Shown: positions 30,337 to 41,049 of the stretch, piece after piece
How the letters are laid out: every line of letters starts with the position of its first letter
How positions within the stretch are numbered: the first letter of the stretch is position 1
Source of the DNA: Undaria pinnatifida
Taxonomy: Eukaryota > Sar > Phaeophyceae > Laminariales > Alariaceae
DNA length: 64,000 bases
Direction of reading: 5' to 3'
NCBI GenBank assembly: GCA_012845835.1
Contig: JABAKD010000003.1
Coordinates: 4,680,870 to 4,744,869 of the forward strand
The notes under the pieces: model-generated
Databases searched by the model: none
What the model was told of the DNA's origin: nothing
What the model saw: the letters and a program-made list of their open reading frames with translations, nothing else
Translations under genes and position numbers: made by a program

Positions 30337-32063
30337 TTGGAAGCGCGAACAACACACGCGGAGCCGACGTGCCACGCCACGATACGTTACATCTCTATCG
30401 GCCGGCCGTCGGCCCTGCCACCCGACTTCTTGGCATGCTGTCCCTCGCCCAAGCGTCCCTCCCTCTCAGACATCCAAGAGCTGGCGGGTAAGGGTCCACT
30501 ACATACAACCGACGACGACATCGTCCTACTCGTCCGTAACCCGACACTCCCGCCAACAAGCTCTGACAAACCGAACTCTGTGGGGCGAGCTGCTGGCTTG
30601 CTAAACGACGAGCCAGTTCGCAACTACGTTCCATTGCTCATGCGCCTTTGGATCATGAAAGCTTGTCACTCGACGGCCTCCTGTCACCTTGGCACCACGC
30701 GCACGTTGCGCATGCTAGAGCGTTGTTATTGGTGGATTGGCATGAGTGTGTGCACCCAGAGGTGGCTTCGCCACTGCTTGAAGTGCCAAGCGCGGAAAAA
30801 CCGACGGCTGACTGTCCGCTGGCCCATCATCACAATGCCTCTGCCGGAAGGTCCAGGTATCGCCGTCAGTGTTGACTACTTCAACCCCCTTCCGGTCACC
30901 CCACGAGGCAACACCTACATCCTGCTGTTCAACGATCGCTTCAGTCGTCGGGCCAACATGTTCCCCGTCACTGCCGCTGAGTTCACCGCGGAGGGTACAG
31001 CCAATATGCTGGTGAACCAATACATCCCCTTGTGGCGGTGCCCGCGCACCAAACTCTCGGACAACGGACTGCAGTTCTGGTCCAAGCTTTCACAAGCTGT
31101 ATGTCAGCTGTTGGGTGTGCACAAGCTTGCTACAAGCTCCTATCATCCCAACTGTAACGGGGGCGTTGAGCGGATAAACCACATTAGGGCACAAATGCTG
31201 GCTATGGTCGCCAACGAGCAACAAGACGATTGGGACTTGCATCTGCCCCACGTAGGATTCGCTTACAACAACTCTGTCAGCGCGGTGACGGGTTTGGCGC
31301 CCAACGAGGCCCACGTGGGCAGACTCCCACGGCCCCTCCTGACGATTTTCGACTTCACAGGTGTCGTGAGACACCAGAGTCTGGCCCGTGACCACCTGGC
31401 CTATTGCGATTTATTCACCGACCGGCAAAAGCGCGCGACCGACATTGTCCGTGCACACCACGCCCTCACCGTTTCCCGTGTTAACCGTAAAAACCCTACC
31501 CTCGCCGACGCGCGGCGTCCAGCACCTGACTTCACTGAGGGTGGTTGGGCATGGGTATGCAATTCTGCCTCTATCATCCGCCAGGGTGTGAAGGCGAACA
31601 CCGACGCCAAGGTACTCAAGGCCAAACTCGGGCTTAACTGGACGGGCCCATACACGGTCCTGGCCGTCGATCCCTGCTCTGCCGCCGAGACCCCGGGCGG
31701 CTCGCCGCTCGGGAGCAACCTCCTGTATTTGGATCTCCCTTCCGACCTGCCTGGTTCGGACGCTCGTCGGCGCGTGGCCATCGAGCCCTGCAAACCCTGT
31801 GCCAACCCCCACGACAGCGGGGACATTCCCAAATACCTACCGGCGGGGCTGACACAGTATGTGCTTTCCAAGGAGTCCCCGCCGTACCACGTCACTCATA
31901 ACGACATTTCGACTCCCCTCCAACGGCTGGAGGTGGAGCAGATCACTGGTCATCAGTCGGTACGGGGGCGAGGTGGCGTCATCGCGGTGCTATACAAGAC
32001 GCATTGGGCGGGACTCTCCGAACCCTCCTGGGAGCGGGAAATGGACCTTCACCTATGTGCTCA
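30337..32063 (+). CDS. Integrase with chromodomain, intact frame (copy 2)
   Basis: This is the best-preserved gene of the window: 599 codons open from ATG 30337 to 32136, the last part lying in an insert. Zinc-binding HHCC: ACHSTASCHLG then CLKCQ, all four ligands present. Catalytic core: VSVDYFNPLPV (Asp), KLSDNGLQFW (Asp) and NGGVERINH (Glu), with normal spacing. The GPY/F motif is LNWTGPYTVLAVDP. Chromodomain: LQRLEVEQITGHQ...VLYKTHWAGLSEPSWEREMDL. It would integrate element cDNA, targeted by the chromodomain. As part of a polyprotein it probably has no start of its own. Confidence 0.93.
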
Positions 32064-32332
32064 GTATATCGCTGCGGTAGGGGGGTCCCCTTTTGGGCCT
32101 TATATTTCAGTGGATAGGGGTCACTCGCGCGAGTAACCCCTATATTAGTATGCGATCTTACATTTTCTTCATGTTTTACATTGACGAAATCAATCCGCAA
32201 TGCAAAGGTGATCTAAGCTGCGCCAAAACAGGTGCCTAAACCAATTTCATCCGTGGGGTACACAGACAATCGTGCGACTGGCTTAAACACACCAGTGAAA
32301 TTGGGGGTACCCCCCCTACCGTAGCCTTGGTC
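32064..32332. mobile_element. 269-bp MITE-like insertion in the chromodomain
   Basis: The insert interrupts the chromodomain region between two CTCA tetranucleotides (32060-32063, 32333-32336). Its ends are imperfect inverted repeats containing CTGCGGTAGGGGGGT and the complement of ACGGTAGGGGGG. It holds the palindrome CACTCGCGCGAGT at about 32121. It carries no ORF of its own, although the integrase frame runs 70 bases into it. Confidence 0.7.
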
Positions 32333-32740
32333 CTCAACAAATTATCCAAGGAGTCCCCGCCGTACCACGTCATTAAGACGACGTTTCGACTCCCCTCCAA
32401 CGGCTGGAGGTGGAGCAGATCACTGGTCATGAGTCGGTACGGGGGCGAGGTGGCGTCATCGCGGTGCTATACAAGACGCATTGGGCGGGACTCTCCGAAC
32501 CCTCCTGGGAGCGGGAAATGGACCTTCACCTATGTGCTCAACAAGTTTTCTAAGGAGTCGCCGCCGTACCACGTCATTAAGACGACGTTTCGACTCCCCT
32601 CCAACGGCTGGAGGTGGAGCAGATCACTGGTCATCAGTCTATACGGGGGCGAGGTGGCGTCATCGCGGTGCTATACAAGACGCATTGGGCGGGACTATCC
32701 GAACCCTCCTGGGAGCGGGAAATGGACCTTTACCTCTCCT
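32332..32740 (+). repeat. Two further tandem copies of the chromodomain segment
   Basis: A 206-bp unit (starting CTCAACAA and ending ACCTATGTG) repeats the segment 31863-32060, giving copies at 32332-32537 and 32538-32740. Because 206 is not a multiple of three, successive copies are in different frames. The third is in frame from ATG 32614 with the tail that follows. Confidence 0.85.
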
Positions 32741-33190
32741 GCTCCAACATCTTGCGTTATTGGGCCGGACCCCCGGACCAGCACCGCCAAACCAACCGCC
32801 TCCACCGCCTAATGCGGATCGGGGCGGCACAGCGTGAGCTTTTCCGCAACAACGGGGAACGTTTCCTAGCGCCGGGCTACGCCTGTGATCCCCGCGCCGA
32901 TTGGCTCCATCGCTACCACGACACAGTACTCCCTAAGGGAGCCCACTTTTGGTACAAGGGAGACGATGGGTTATGGTGGCTTGAAAAATCAGCGTGAGCA
33001 CTACCGAAGACAAGGTATACCTGGTCCGCTTTCTGGACGACCCGGGACCGACTAAACTTCCTCTTCCCCATGGCGCTACACGACTTCGACGGGAGCCGTC
33101 CGAGGCTCTTCGTGCTTGCAAGTTCACATCACCAGTACATTTCCTCGGGGAATCCAACGTAACGTAGACGAATCTCGAGGCGCGGCGGTG
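32740..33190 (+). pseudogene. Tudor-like C-terminal tail (copy 2)
   Basis: The frame 32614-32997 gives LRYWAGPPDQHRQTN, ERFLAPGYACDPRADW and HFWYKGDDGLWWLEKS, then TGA. In the next frame follow DKVYLVRFLDDPGP and related sequence. Copy 1 keeps this module in one frame (6539-7219). The Trp/Tyr-rich WYKG.DGLWW.GKI ... YLV.FLDDPGP pattern suggests an SH3/Tudor-type fold (inference). Confidence 0.6.
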
Positions 33191-34062
33191 GCTATTTGAC
33201 CACCGCTCCTCGATACGTCTTCAATTTTGGGGTTATGAGTTTGGAGTCTTTGTCTTTGGGGTGTTCGTAGTGTCCTGAGAGTCTTCGTCGGGTTTGGGGC
33301 GGCTCTTCCACTTTTTTCTCCTGTCCTGCCGAACCCCCTGCTCAGTGCCGGGTCAGGGTTCGGGTAAAACGCCGCTATCTGAGGCGGAGGGCTGTCGTCG
33401 TTTCGTCATTGTTCAATTTCGCCCTGCCGACGCCCTCCTCAGCTCAGAGCCGGGGGGCGACCAGGGTAACCTATTCGCGCGTAACGTGGTACAGGGCTAT
33501 GCACGGATCTGTGTGTCATCTTTTATCTTTTGTGTGTTGTATTTGTTCTACTTTGTTATTTTTTGTCTAAACACTTCCCCCTCTAGCGGGGCTGTAGGTG
33601 TTGCCACCTTCCATCCCGGGCATTATGTCGTTTCCTAATTTAACCCCCCTCCATGCCGATGGCCCGCGGGAGGTTTTCCGCATGACTTCTCCTTTGTGTT
33701 AGCGCCTGTGTCCCCCTCCATATCAACGAGGGCTCGCCTCGCCATAGTACTTTTTCTGTGGTTGGTTTGCCGTAGAGCCTTTCCTGCCCCCCCCGCCACA
33801 CCGACGGCATGCGGCAGATTCTAGAGCCTTTTCTGCCCCCCCCGCCACACCGGCGGCATGCGGCAGGTTTTTAATGGGTGACTTTTGCCATGTTGTAGGG
33901 TCTGCTTTTATTTCAACTGCTTTTCTTCGCGTGTTTCTGGCTCCATAGCCAGACCGTTAGAGGTGTGGGAAGGGGTTTTGAGGAGCCGCATCTTTGACTC
34001 ATGGTCTAGTTCGTAGAACCGGAGTTTCCCCGAATCTTCCATATTTCTGCATTTGCGACTCA
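33191..34062 (+). other. 3' untranslated region (copy 2)
   Basis: Non-coding sequence equal to the copy 1 3' UTR, including the duplicated CGGCATGCGGCAG/CCCGCCACACCG block at 33785-33870. It ends at a purine-rich tract. Confidence 0.6.
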
Positions 34063-34076
34063 TCGGGGTGGGCTAG
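34063..34076 (+). other. Candidate polypurine tract (copy 2)
   Basis: GGGGTGGGCTAG lies immediately before the LTR start TGTTGAG. It matches the copy 1 tract in position and nearly in sequence. Confidence 0.6.
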
Positions 34077-34194
34077 TGTTGAGATACGACCTCGAAAGGC
34101 CTGTAATAATCCGAATTTGAGATCATTTGGATGGGGTTTGTATGATAAGGTTGGCGTCTGATATTCGGGACAGTTAGGAAATAGATCGGAGGCA
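34077..34194 (+). repeat. Truncated 3' LTR (copy 2)
   Basis: It begins TGTTGAGATACGACCTCG and follows the copy 1 LTRs for 118 bp to ATCGGAGGCA. Satellite sequence (TGGATGGTTAGGAA) then takes over. The remaining ~150 bp of LTR are absent. Confidence 0.88.
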
Positions 34195-37100
34195 TGGATG
34201 GTTAGGAAACTACGCCATGGATGGTTAGGAAGATAATGACGTGATATCAACTGCGTAGAGGTGTTCATTACTCTTGCCGATTTCGATTGTAAGTAGGGCA
34301 TTTGAATAAACTAGGCGGTGAAACAAGAGGAGGGAGGGGGGGGGGGGGAATCGGGGGAGGGGGGGGGGAAAGGGTGGGTTTTTTTCAAAAGAGGGATCGG
34401 GGAAGGGAAACGGGAGTGAAGGAGGGGAGGGAGGGGGAAGGGGGGTGGGGGGGGGAGGGGGGGTGGGGAGGGGGTGGGGCCGGGGGGGGGGGAGGGGGGG
34501 GGGGAGGGGGGGGGGCAGGGGGGGGGGAGGGCGGGGACGAGGGGTGGGGGGGAGGGGGGGAGGGGGGGGGGGGGGGGGAAGGGGGGCGGATGGGGGGGGG
34601 GACGGGGAGGGGAAGGGGAGGGGGGCGAGGGCGGGGGGCAGGGGGCGGGGCGGGGGGAGGGGGGGAGGGAGGGGGGAGAAGAGGGGGGGGGGGGAGGCGG
34701 GCGGGGCAAAGAGGGGGGGGAGGCGGGGGGCAATTTGTGCGTGAAAACTCTAAATTCTTCAAGAGAATATATCTAACTGTTTTAGGAAAAAACAAACAAA
34801 CACAGTTTATCATTGGGTGGGGGGGGTGGGGCGGGGGGGAAGTGGGGGGGGGCGCTCAATCTGTGCGTGGAAACTCTACATTCTTTTCACATGATAAATG
34901 TAACGGTTTTGGAAAGATTGCACCAGTTTATCATGTATATCCTGGAAGTCGCACAATCAGTAGGTAGAAGGCGGAGTGTTCGAGGGGGTGGGGGTGGGAT
35001 TGGTTGGGGGGGTGGGGAGGTGGGCGGTGGGGAGGTGGTGGTTGGGGGCGGGGGGCGGGGGGGGGGGGGGCGGAAAGCAGCGGTATGGATGGCTCCAGGA
35101 AGATAATGAGGTGATATCCAGTGCGTGAAGTGTTTATCAATTTGGCGTATTTTCATATTAGCTGGGAGGGTTGAGCAAGAGAAAGCGAGAAGGGGGCAGG
35201 TTATGTAGCGGCTTATTACACGCGTGGTGCTAGGTATAGCCGATCGTGCGGGTGGTGGGAAACGAGGGGGCGTTGGAGGGGGAGGTTGAGGGGGGTGGGG
35301 AGAAAAAATATATACTACGTCATGGATGGCTAGGAACCTAATGACGTGATATCAACTGCGTAGAGGTGTTTATTACTCTGGTCGAATTCGATTGTAAGTG
35401 GGGCGTTTAAATAAACTAGGCGGAAAAAAAAATAGAGGAGGGAGGGGGAGGAGGGGGGAAAAGGGTGGGCTTTTTTCAAAAGAGGGATCGGGGAAGGGTA
35501 ACGGGAGTAAAGGAGGGGAGGGAGGGGTAAGGGGGGTGGGGGGGGGAGGGGGGGTGGGAGGGGGGGGGGCGTGGGGGGGGGGGGGGAGGGCGGGGGCAAG
35601 GGGTGGGGGGGAGGGGGGGTGGGAGGGGGTGGGGCAGGGGGAGGGGAGGGCGGGGGCGAGGGGTGGGGGGGAAGGGGGGGGGAGGGGGGGAAAGGGGGGC
35701 GGGGGGGGGGGGGGGAGGGGAGGGGGCGGGGCGGGGGGGGGGAGGGGAGGGGGGCGAGGGGGGCGGGGAGGGGGCGGGGGCGGGGCGGGGGGAAGGTGGG
35801 AGGAGACGACGGTGGGGGGGATGGGGCGGGGGAAGGGGGGGGGGAGGCCGAGGGTAATTTGTGCGTGAAAACTTTAAGTTCTTCAAGAGAATATATCTGA
35901 CTGTTTTAGAAAAAAAAAAAAAACAGTTTACCATTGGGGGGGTAGGGGGGGGGGCAGGGGCGGGGATGAGGGGGGGGAGCAGGCGGGGGGAGGGGGAGCG
36001 GGGGGGAGGGGGAGGGGGAGGGCGGGGGGGGGGGGGGAGGGGGGACGGGGGGCGGCAGGGGGTGGGGGATGGGGGGGGAAGGGGGGCGGGGGAGGGGTGT
36101 TCGAAGGGTGGGGGGGACGGGGGGGGGGAGTGGGGGGGGGAGGCGGGGGGGGGAGGCGGGGGGGGAGGGGCGGAGGGACGGGGGGGGGAGCGGGGGGGGG
36201 GGGGGGTTGTGGGTGAAAACCCAAATTCCTTTAAGGAAATAAATCTGACGGTTTTAGAGAAGATAAAATCAAACAGTTTATCATTGGGGGGGGGGGTTAG
36301 GGCGGGGGGGGGGGCGGGTGGGGCAGCTCAATCTGGGCGTGGAAACTATTCATTCTTGTAAGGGGGTTATTGTGACGGTTTTAGAGAAATGCACGAGTTT
36401 ATCATGTATATTATGGAGGTTGTACAATCAGTAAGTATAGGGCGGAGTGTTCAAGGGGTTCGGGGTGAGATGGGGTTGAGAGGGGGGAGGTGGGCGGTGG
36501 GGGCGAGGAGAGGGGGGAAGGGGGGGGAGGGGGCGAGGGGGGGGGGGGGGGCGGGGGGGGAGGGAAGGGCTTCTTTAGGTGTCATAGATGTAGGGGTTTG
36601 CTTTACGTTTGGTGCTAGGTCTAGGCGATGGTGCGGGTGGTGGGGAAGGAAGGGCCGTGCGGGGCGGGGGGGGCTGGGTGGGCGGGGGGGGGGGGGGGAA
36701 GCAGCGGTATGGATGGCTCTAGGAAGATAATGAGGTGATATCCAGTGCGTGAAGTGTTTATTAATCTTGCGTATTTTGATATTAGCTGGGAGGGTTGAGC
36801 AAGGGAAAGCGAGAAGAAGGCAGGGGGGGGCGGGGGGCGGGAAATTGCTTAGGAGGCTTAGGTCGCAAAACATTTTCAAATACATTCCGGCTGTGAGGTC
36901 AAAGATATGTAGGGGCTTATTACACGCGTGGTGCTAGGTATAGCCGATCGCGCGGGTGGTGGGAAAAGAGGGAGCGTTGGAGGGGGGGGTTGAGAGGGGT
37001 GAGGGGAAAGAATAAAAACTACGTCATGGATGGTTAGGAAGATAATGACGTGATATCAACTGCGTAGAGGTGTTTGTTACTCTGGCCGATTTCGATTGTA

Positions 37101-40100
37101 AGTGGGGCGTTTGATTAAACTAGGCAGAAAAAAAAGAAGAGGAGGGAGGGGGGGGGGGATCGGGGGAGGGGGGAGGAAAGGGTGGGTTTTTTTCAAACGA
37201 GGAATCGGGGAAGGGAAACGAGATTAAAGGAGGGGAGGGAGGGGTAAGGGGGGTGGGGGGGGGAGGGGGGGGGGCGTGGGGGGGGGCGTGGGGGGGGGGG
37301 GGGAGGGCGGGGGCAAGGGTTGGGGGGGAGGGTGGGAGGGTGGGGGGAGGATAGGGGGGCAGAGGGGGGGGGGGGCGGGGGGGGGGAGGGGAGGGGGGCG
37401 AGGGGGGGGGGGGGGGGGGCGGGGGCGGGGCGGGGGGAAGGGGGGAGGGGAAGACGGGGGGGGGGGAAGGGGCGGGGAAAGTGGGGAGGGAGGCGGGGGG
37501 CAATTTGTGCGTGAAAACTCTAAATTCTTCAAGAGAGTTTATCTGACTGTTTTAGAAAAAAACAAACACAGTTTATCATGGGGGGGGTTGGGGCGGGGGG
37601 GAGGTGGGTGGTGCCGCTTAATATGTGCGTGGAAAATATACTTTTCACGGGATAAATGTAACGGTTTTGGAAAGAATGCACCAGTTTATCATGTATATCC
37701 TGGTAGTCGCACAATCAGTGAGTAGAGGGCGGAATGTTCGAAGGGGTGGGGGTGGGATGGGGTGGGGGGGTGGGGAGGTCGGCGGTGGGGAGGTGGGGGG
37801 TGGGGGCGGGGGGCGGGGGGGGGGGGGGCGGAAAGCAGCGGTATGTATGGCTTCAGGAAGATAATGAGGTGATATTCAGTGCGTGAAGCGTTTTCTAATA
37901 TAATATGGCGGATTTCGGTATTGGCTTTGGCGTTTGAGCAAGCGAGAGCGAGAACTGGGAAGGGAGGGGGGGGGGGGGGGGATTACGTAGGAGCTTAATG
38001 TCGCAAAAATATTCATATACAGTCCGGCTGGTGAGATCAAAGATATGTGGTGGCTTAGTATACGCGTGGTGCTAGGTGTATGCGATTGTGCGGGCGGTGG
38101 GAAAAGAGGGGGCGTTGGAGGGGGGGGGTTGAGGGGGTGGAGGAAAAGAATGAACACCACGTCATGGTGGTTAGGAAGATAATGACGTGATATCAACTGC
38201 GTGGAGGGTGTTCAATACTATGGCCGATCTCGATTGTAAGGGGCATTGAAACAAACTAGGCGGAAAAACAAAAACATGAAAGAGGGGGGAGGGGGGAGGG
38301 GGAAGGGGTGGGTTTTTTCACAAGATATATCAAGGAAGGGAGAGGGGATGGGGTGGGGCATGGGGGGGGAGGGGGGAGGGGCGGGGAGGGGGGGGGAGGG
38401 GGGGGGAGGGGGCCGGGGGGGGGGGGGGGAGGGGGGCCGGGGGGGGGGGGGAGGGGGGGAGGGGGGGGGAAGGGGGGGGGGGGGGGGAAGGGGGGAGGGG
38501 AAGGGGGGCAGGGGGGGGGGGGGGAGGGGGCCGGGGGGGGGGGGGGAGGGGGCGGAGGGGGGGGGGAGTGGGGGGGGGGGGAGTGGGGGGGGGGGGGAGT
38601 GGGGGGGGAGGGGGGGCGGCAGCGGAAGGTGGTCGAAGGGGGGGGGACGGGGGGGGGACGGGGGATGGGGGGGAGCGGGGAGGGGGGGGGAGCGGGGAGG
38701 GGTGGGTGGGAGGGGGGTTGGAGAGGGGGGGGGGAAGGTGGCGCGGGAGGGGGGGGGGGAGGGGGGGGGGGCAGGAGGAGGGGGAGGGAGGGGGGGAGGG
38801 GGGTGGAGAGGGGGGGGGGTGTCGGGGGCGGTAGGCGGGGGGCAATTTTCCTTTGACCGGTAAATCTGACGGTTTTAGAAAAAAAAAAAAAAAGCTTTTA
38901 TCATTGGGGGGGGGGGTTGGGGCGTGGGGGGGGCGAGCGGGGCAGCTCAATCTGTGCGTGGAAACTTTACATTCTTTAAGTGGATTAATGTGACGGTTTT
39001 GGAAACATTTCACCAGTTTATCATGTACAATCTGTAAGTCGAACAATCAGTGAGTAGAGGGCGGAGTGTTCAAGGGGGTGGGGCTGGAATGGGGTTGGGG
39101 GGTGGGGAGGTGGGCGGTGGGAAGGTGGGGGGTGGGGTCGGCGGGGGTGGCGGGGGGGGGGCGGCGAGGGGGGGGGGGGGGTGCGGGGGAGGGGAAGGAA
39201 AATGCGTTAGGTGGCATAGATGTAGGGGTTGCTATACCTGTGATGCTTGGTCTAGGCGATCATGCGGTGGTGGGGAAGGATGGGCTGTTCGGGGTGGGGG
39301 GGGGCGTGGGGGGGGGGGGGAATAGCGGTATGGATGACTCTAGGAAGACATTGAGGTGATATCCAGTGCGTGAAGTGCTAATATATCTGGCGGATTCCTA
39401 TATCAGGTGGAGCGTTTGAGCAAGGAAGAGCTAGAAGGGGGCAGGGGGGGGGGGGGGGGGGATTCTTTAGGAATTTTAGGTCGCAAATGATATTTAAATA
39501 CAGTCCGGCTGTGAGGTCAAAGATGTGTAGGGGCTTATTGTACGCGTGGTGCTAGGTCTAGCCGATCGTGCGGGTGGTGGGAAACGAGGGGGCGTTGGAG
39601 GGCGGGGTTGAGGGGGGTGGGGGGGAAAGAATGAAAACCACGTCATTGATGGTTAGGAAGATAATGACGTGATATCAACTGCGTAGAGGTGTTTATTACT
39701 CTGGCCGATGTCGATTGTAAGTGGGGCGTTTGAACAAACTAGGCGGAAAAAAAAAGAAGAGATAAGAGGGGAGGGGGGGGGCATCGGGGGAGTGGGGGGG
39801 AAAGGGTGGGGTTTTTTTCACAAGAGGGATCGGGGATAGGGGAGGGGATGGAGTGGGGGGGGGGGAGGGGCGGGGGGAGGGGGGGGCGGAGGGGGGTTGG
39901 AAGGAGGGGGGGAGGGGGGGGGGGACAGGGGGAGAGAGGGGGGGGGGGGGGGCAGGGGGGGGGCAGGGGGGGAGAGGGTGGGGGCCAGGGGGCGTTGGAG
40001 GGGGGGTGGTGGGGGGGGAAGGGGGGGGAAGGGGGGGGAAGGGGGGGGGGATGCGGGGGTTGGGGGGGGGGGATTTGTGCGTTAAAGCTATAAATCCTTT

Positions 40101-40970
40101 AAGGGGATAAATCTGACGGTTTCAGAGAAAAAAAAACAAAACAGTTTATCATGGGGGGGGGGGGGGGGTTGGGGCGGGGGGGGGGGGGGTGGGGCCCGCT
40201 CAATCTGTGCGTGGAAACTATACATAAATTTAAGGGGATAAATGTAACGGTTTTGGAAAGAATGCACCAGTTTATCATGTATATCTTGTAAGTCGTACAA
40301 TCAGTGAGTAGAGGGCGGAGTGTTCGAGGGGGTGGGGGTGGGATGGGGTGGAGGGTTGGGGAGGTGAGCGGTGGGGAGGTGGGGGGTGGGGCGGGGGGGG
40401 CGGGGGTGGGGGGAAGCATCGGTATGGATGGCTCTAGGAAGATCATGAAATGATATCCAGTGCGTGAAGTGTTTATTAATCTGGCGGATTCCTATATCAG
40501 GTGGGGCGTTTGAGCAAGGGAGAGCGAAAAGGGGGGGGGGGGGGGGGGGGGGAGTTTTTATAGGAGGTTCAGGTCACAAATGATATTCAAATTCACACCG
40601 GCTGTGAGATCAAAGATATGTAGGGGTATGTTGTACGCGTGGTGCTAGGTCTGGGCGATCGTGCGGGTGGTGGCAAAAGAGGGGGCGTTGGAGGGGGGGT
40701 TGAGGGGGGTGGGGGAAAAGAATGAAAACTATGTCATAGATGGTTAGGAAGATAATGACGTGATATCAACTGCGTAGAGGTGTTTATTACTCTGGCCAAT
40801 GTCGATTGTAAGTGGGGCGTTTGAACAAACTAGGAAGAAAAAAAAGGGGGGCGGGGGGGGGGGGACGGATGGAGGGAGGGGGGTGGTTTTTTTTAAACAA
40901 GACGGATTGAGGAAGGGGAGGGGGAGGGGGGGGGGGGCGGGACATTTCAATATGTGCGCGGAAACTATAA
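34195..40970. repeat. Satellite-like array with massive G runs
   Basis: About six long units occur. The recurring marker 'tcaactgcgtagaggtgtttattactctggccgat' fragments lie near 34261, 35367, 37069, 38209, 39688 and 40780, giving unit lengths of about 1.1-1.7 kb. Each unit has fixed modules: a GTGATATCCAGTGCGTGAAG block, an ACGCGTGGTGCTAGGT block, and TTTGTGCGTGGAAAC with TTTATCATGTATAT. These are separated by G-rich tracts of tens to hundreds of bases whose lengths vary. The strand bias is extreme, with G on plus. Frames here are only poly-Gly or poly-Pro. The modules are shared with the TIR element at 19414-20481. Confidence 0.88.
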
Positions 40971-41049
40971 ACATACCTGGTAGTCATTCATTTGTGGCAG
41001 TCTCCGTCGCGTGGCGGCTACCGACGTAGCTTGTTTCTAGTGGCCACGA

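Larger units (their letters stand above)
22636..34194 (+). mobile_element. Ty3/gypsy retrotransposon with NADAR and chromodomain (copy 2, truncated)
   Basis: This is a second copy of the element at 5418-18765, in opposite orientation. It lacks the 5' LTR and about 1.7 kb of leader, and its 3' LTR is cut after 118 bp by satellite sequence. The order on the plus strand is leader repeats, gag-like region, zinc knuckle, linker repeats, NADAR, truncated RNase H, linker, integrase, chromodomain (locally triplicated, with a MITE-like insert) and Tudor-like tail. The integrase frame is intact over 599 codons. The same protease/RT gap as in copy 1 is seen. Confidence 0.92.

Noticed and set aside
34302-38863. 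Long open frames encoding poly-Gly/Arg or poly-Pro proteins (up to 238 codons)
   Set aside because: They arise from G/C homopolymer tracts that are open in several frames on both strands; no domain is seen and the lengths follow the tract lengths.
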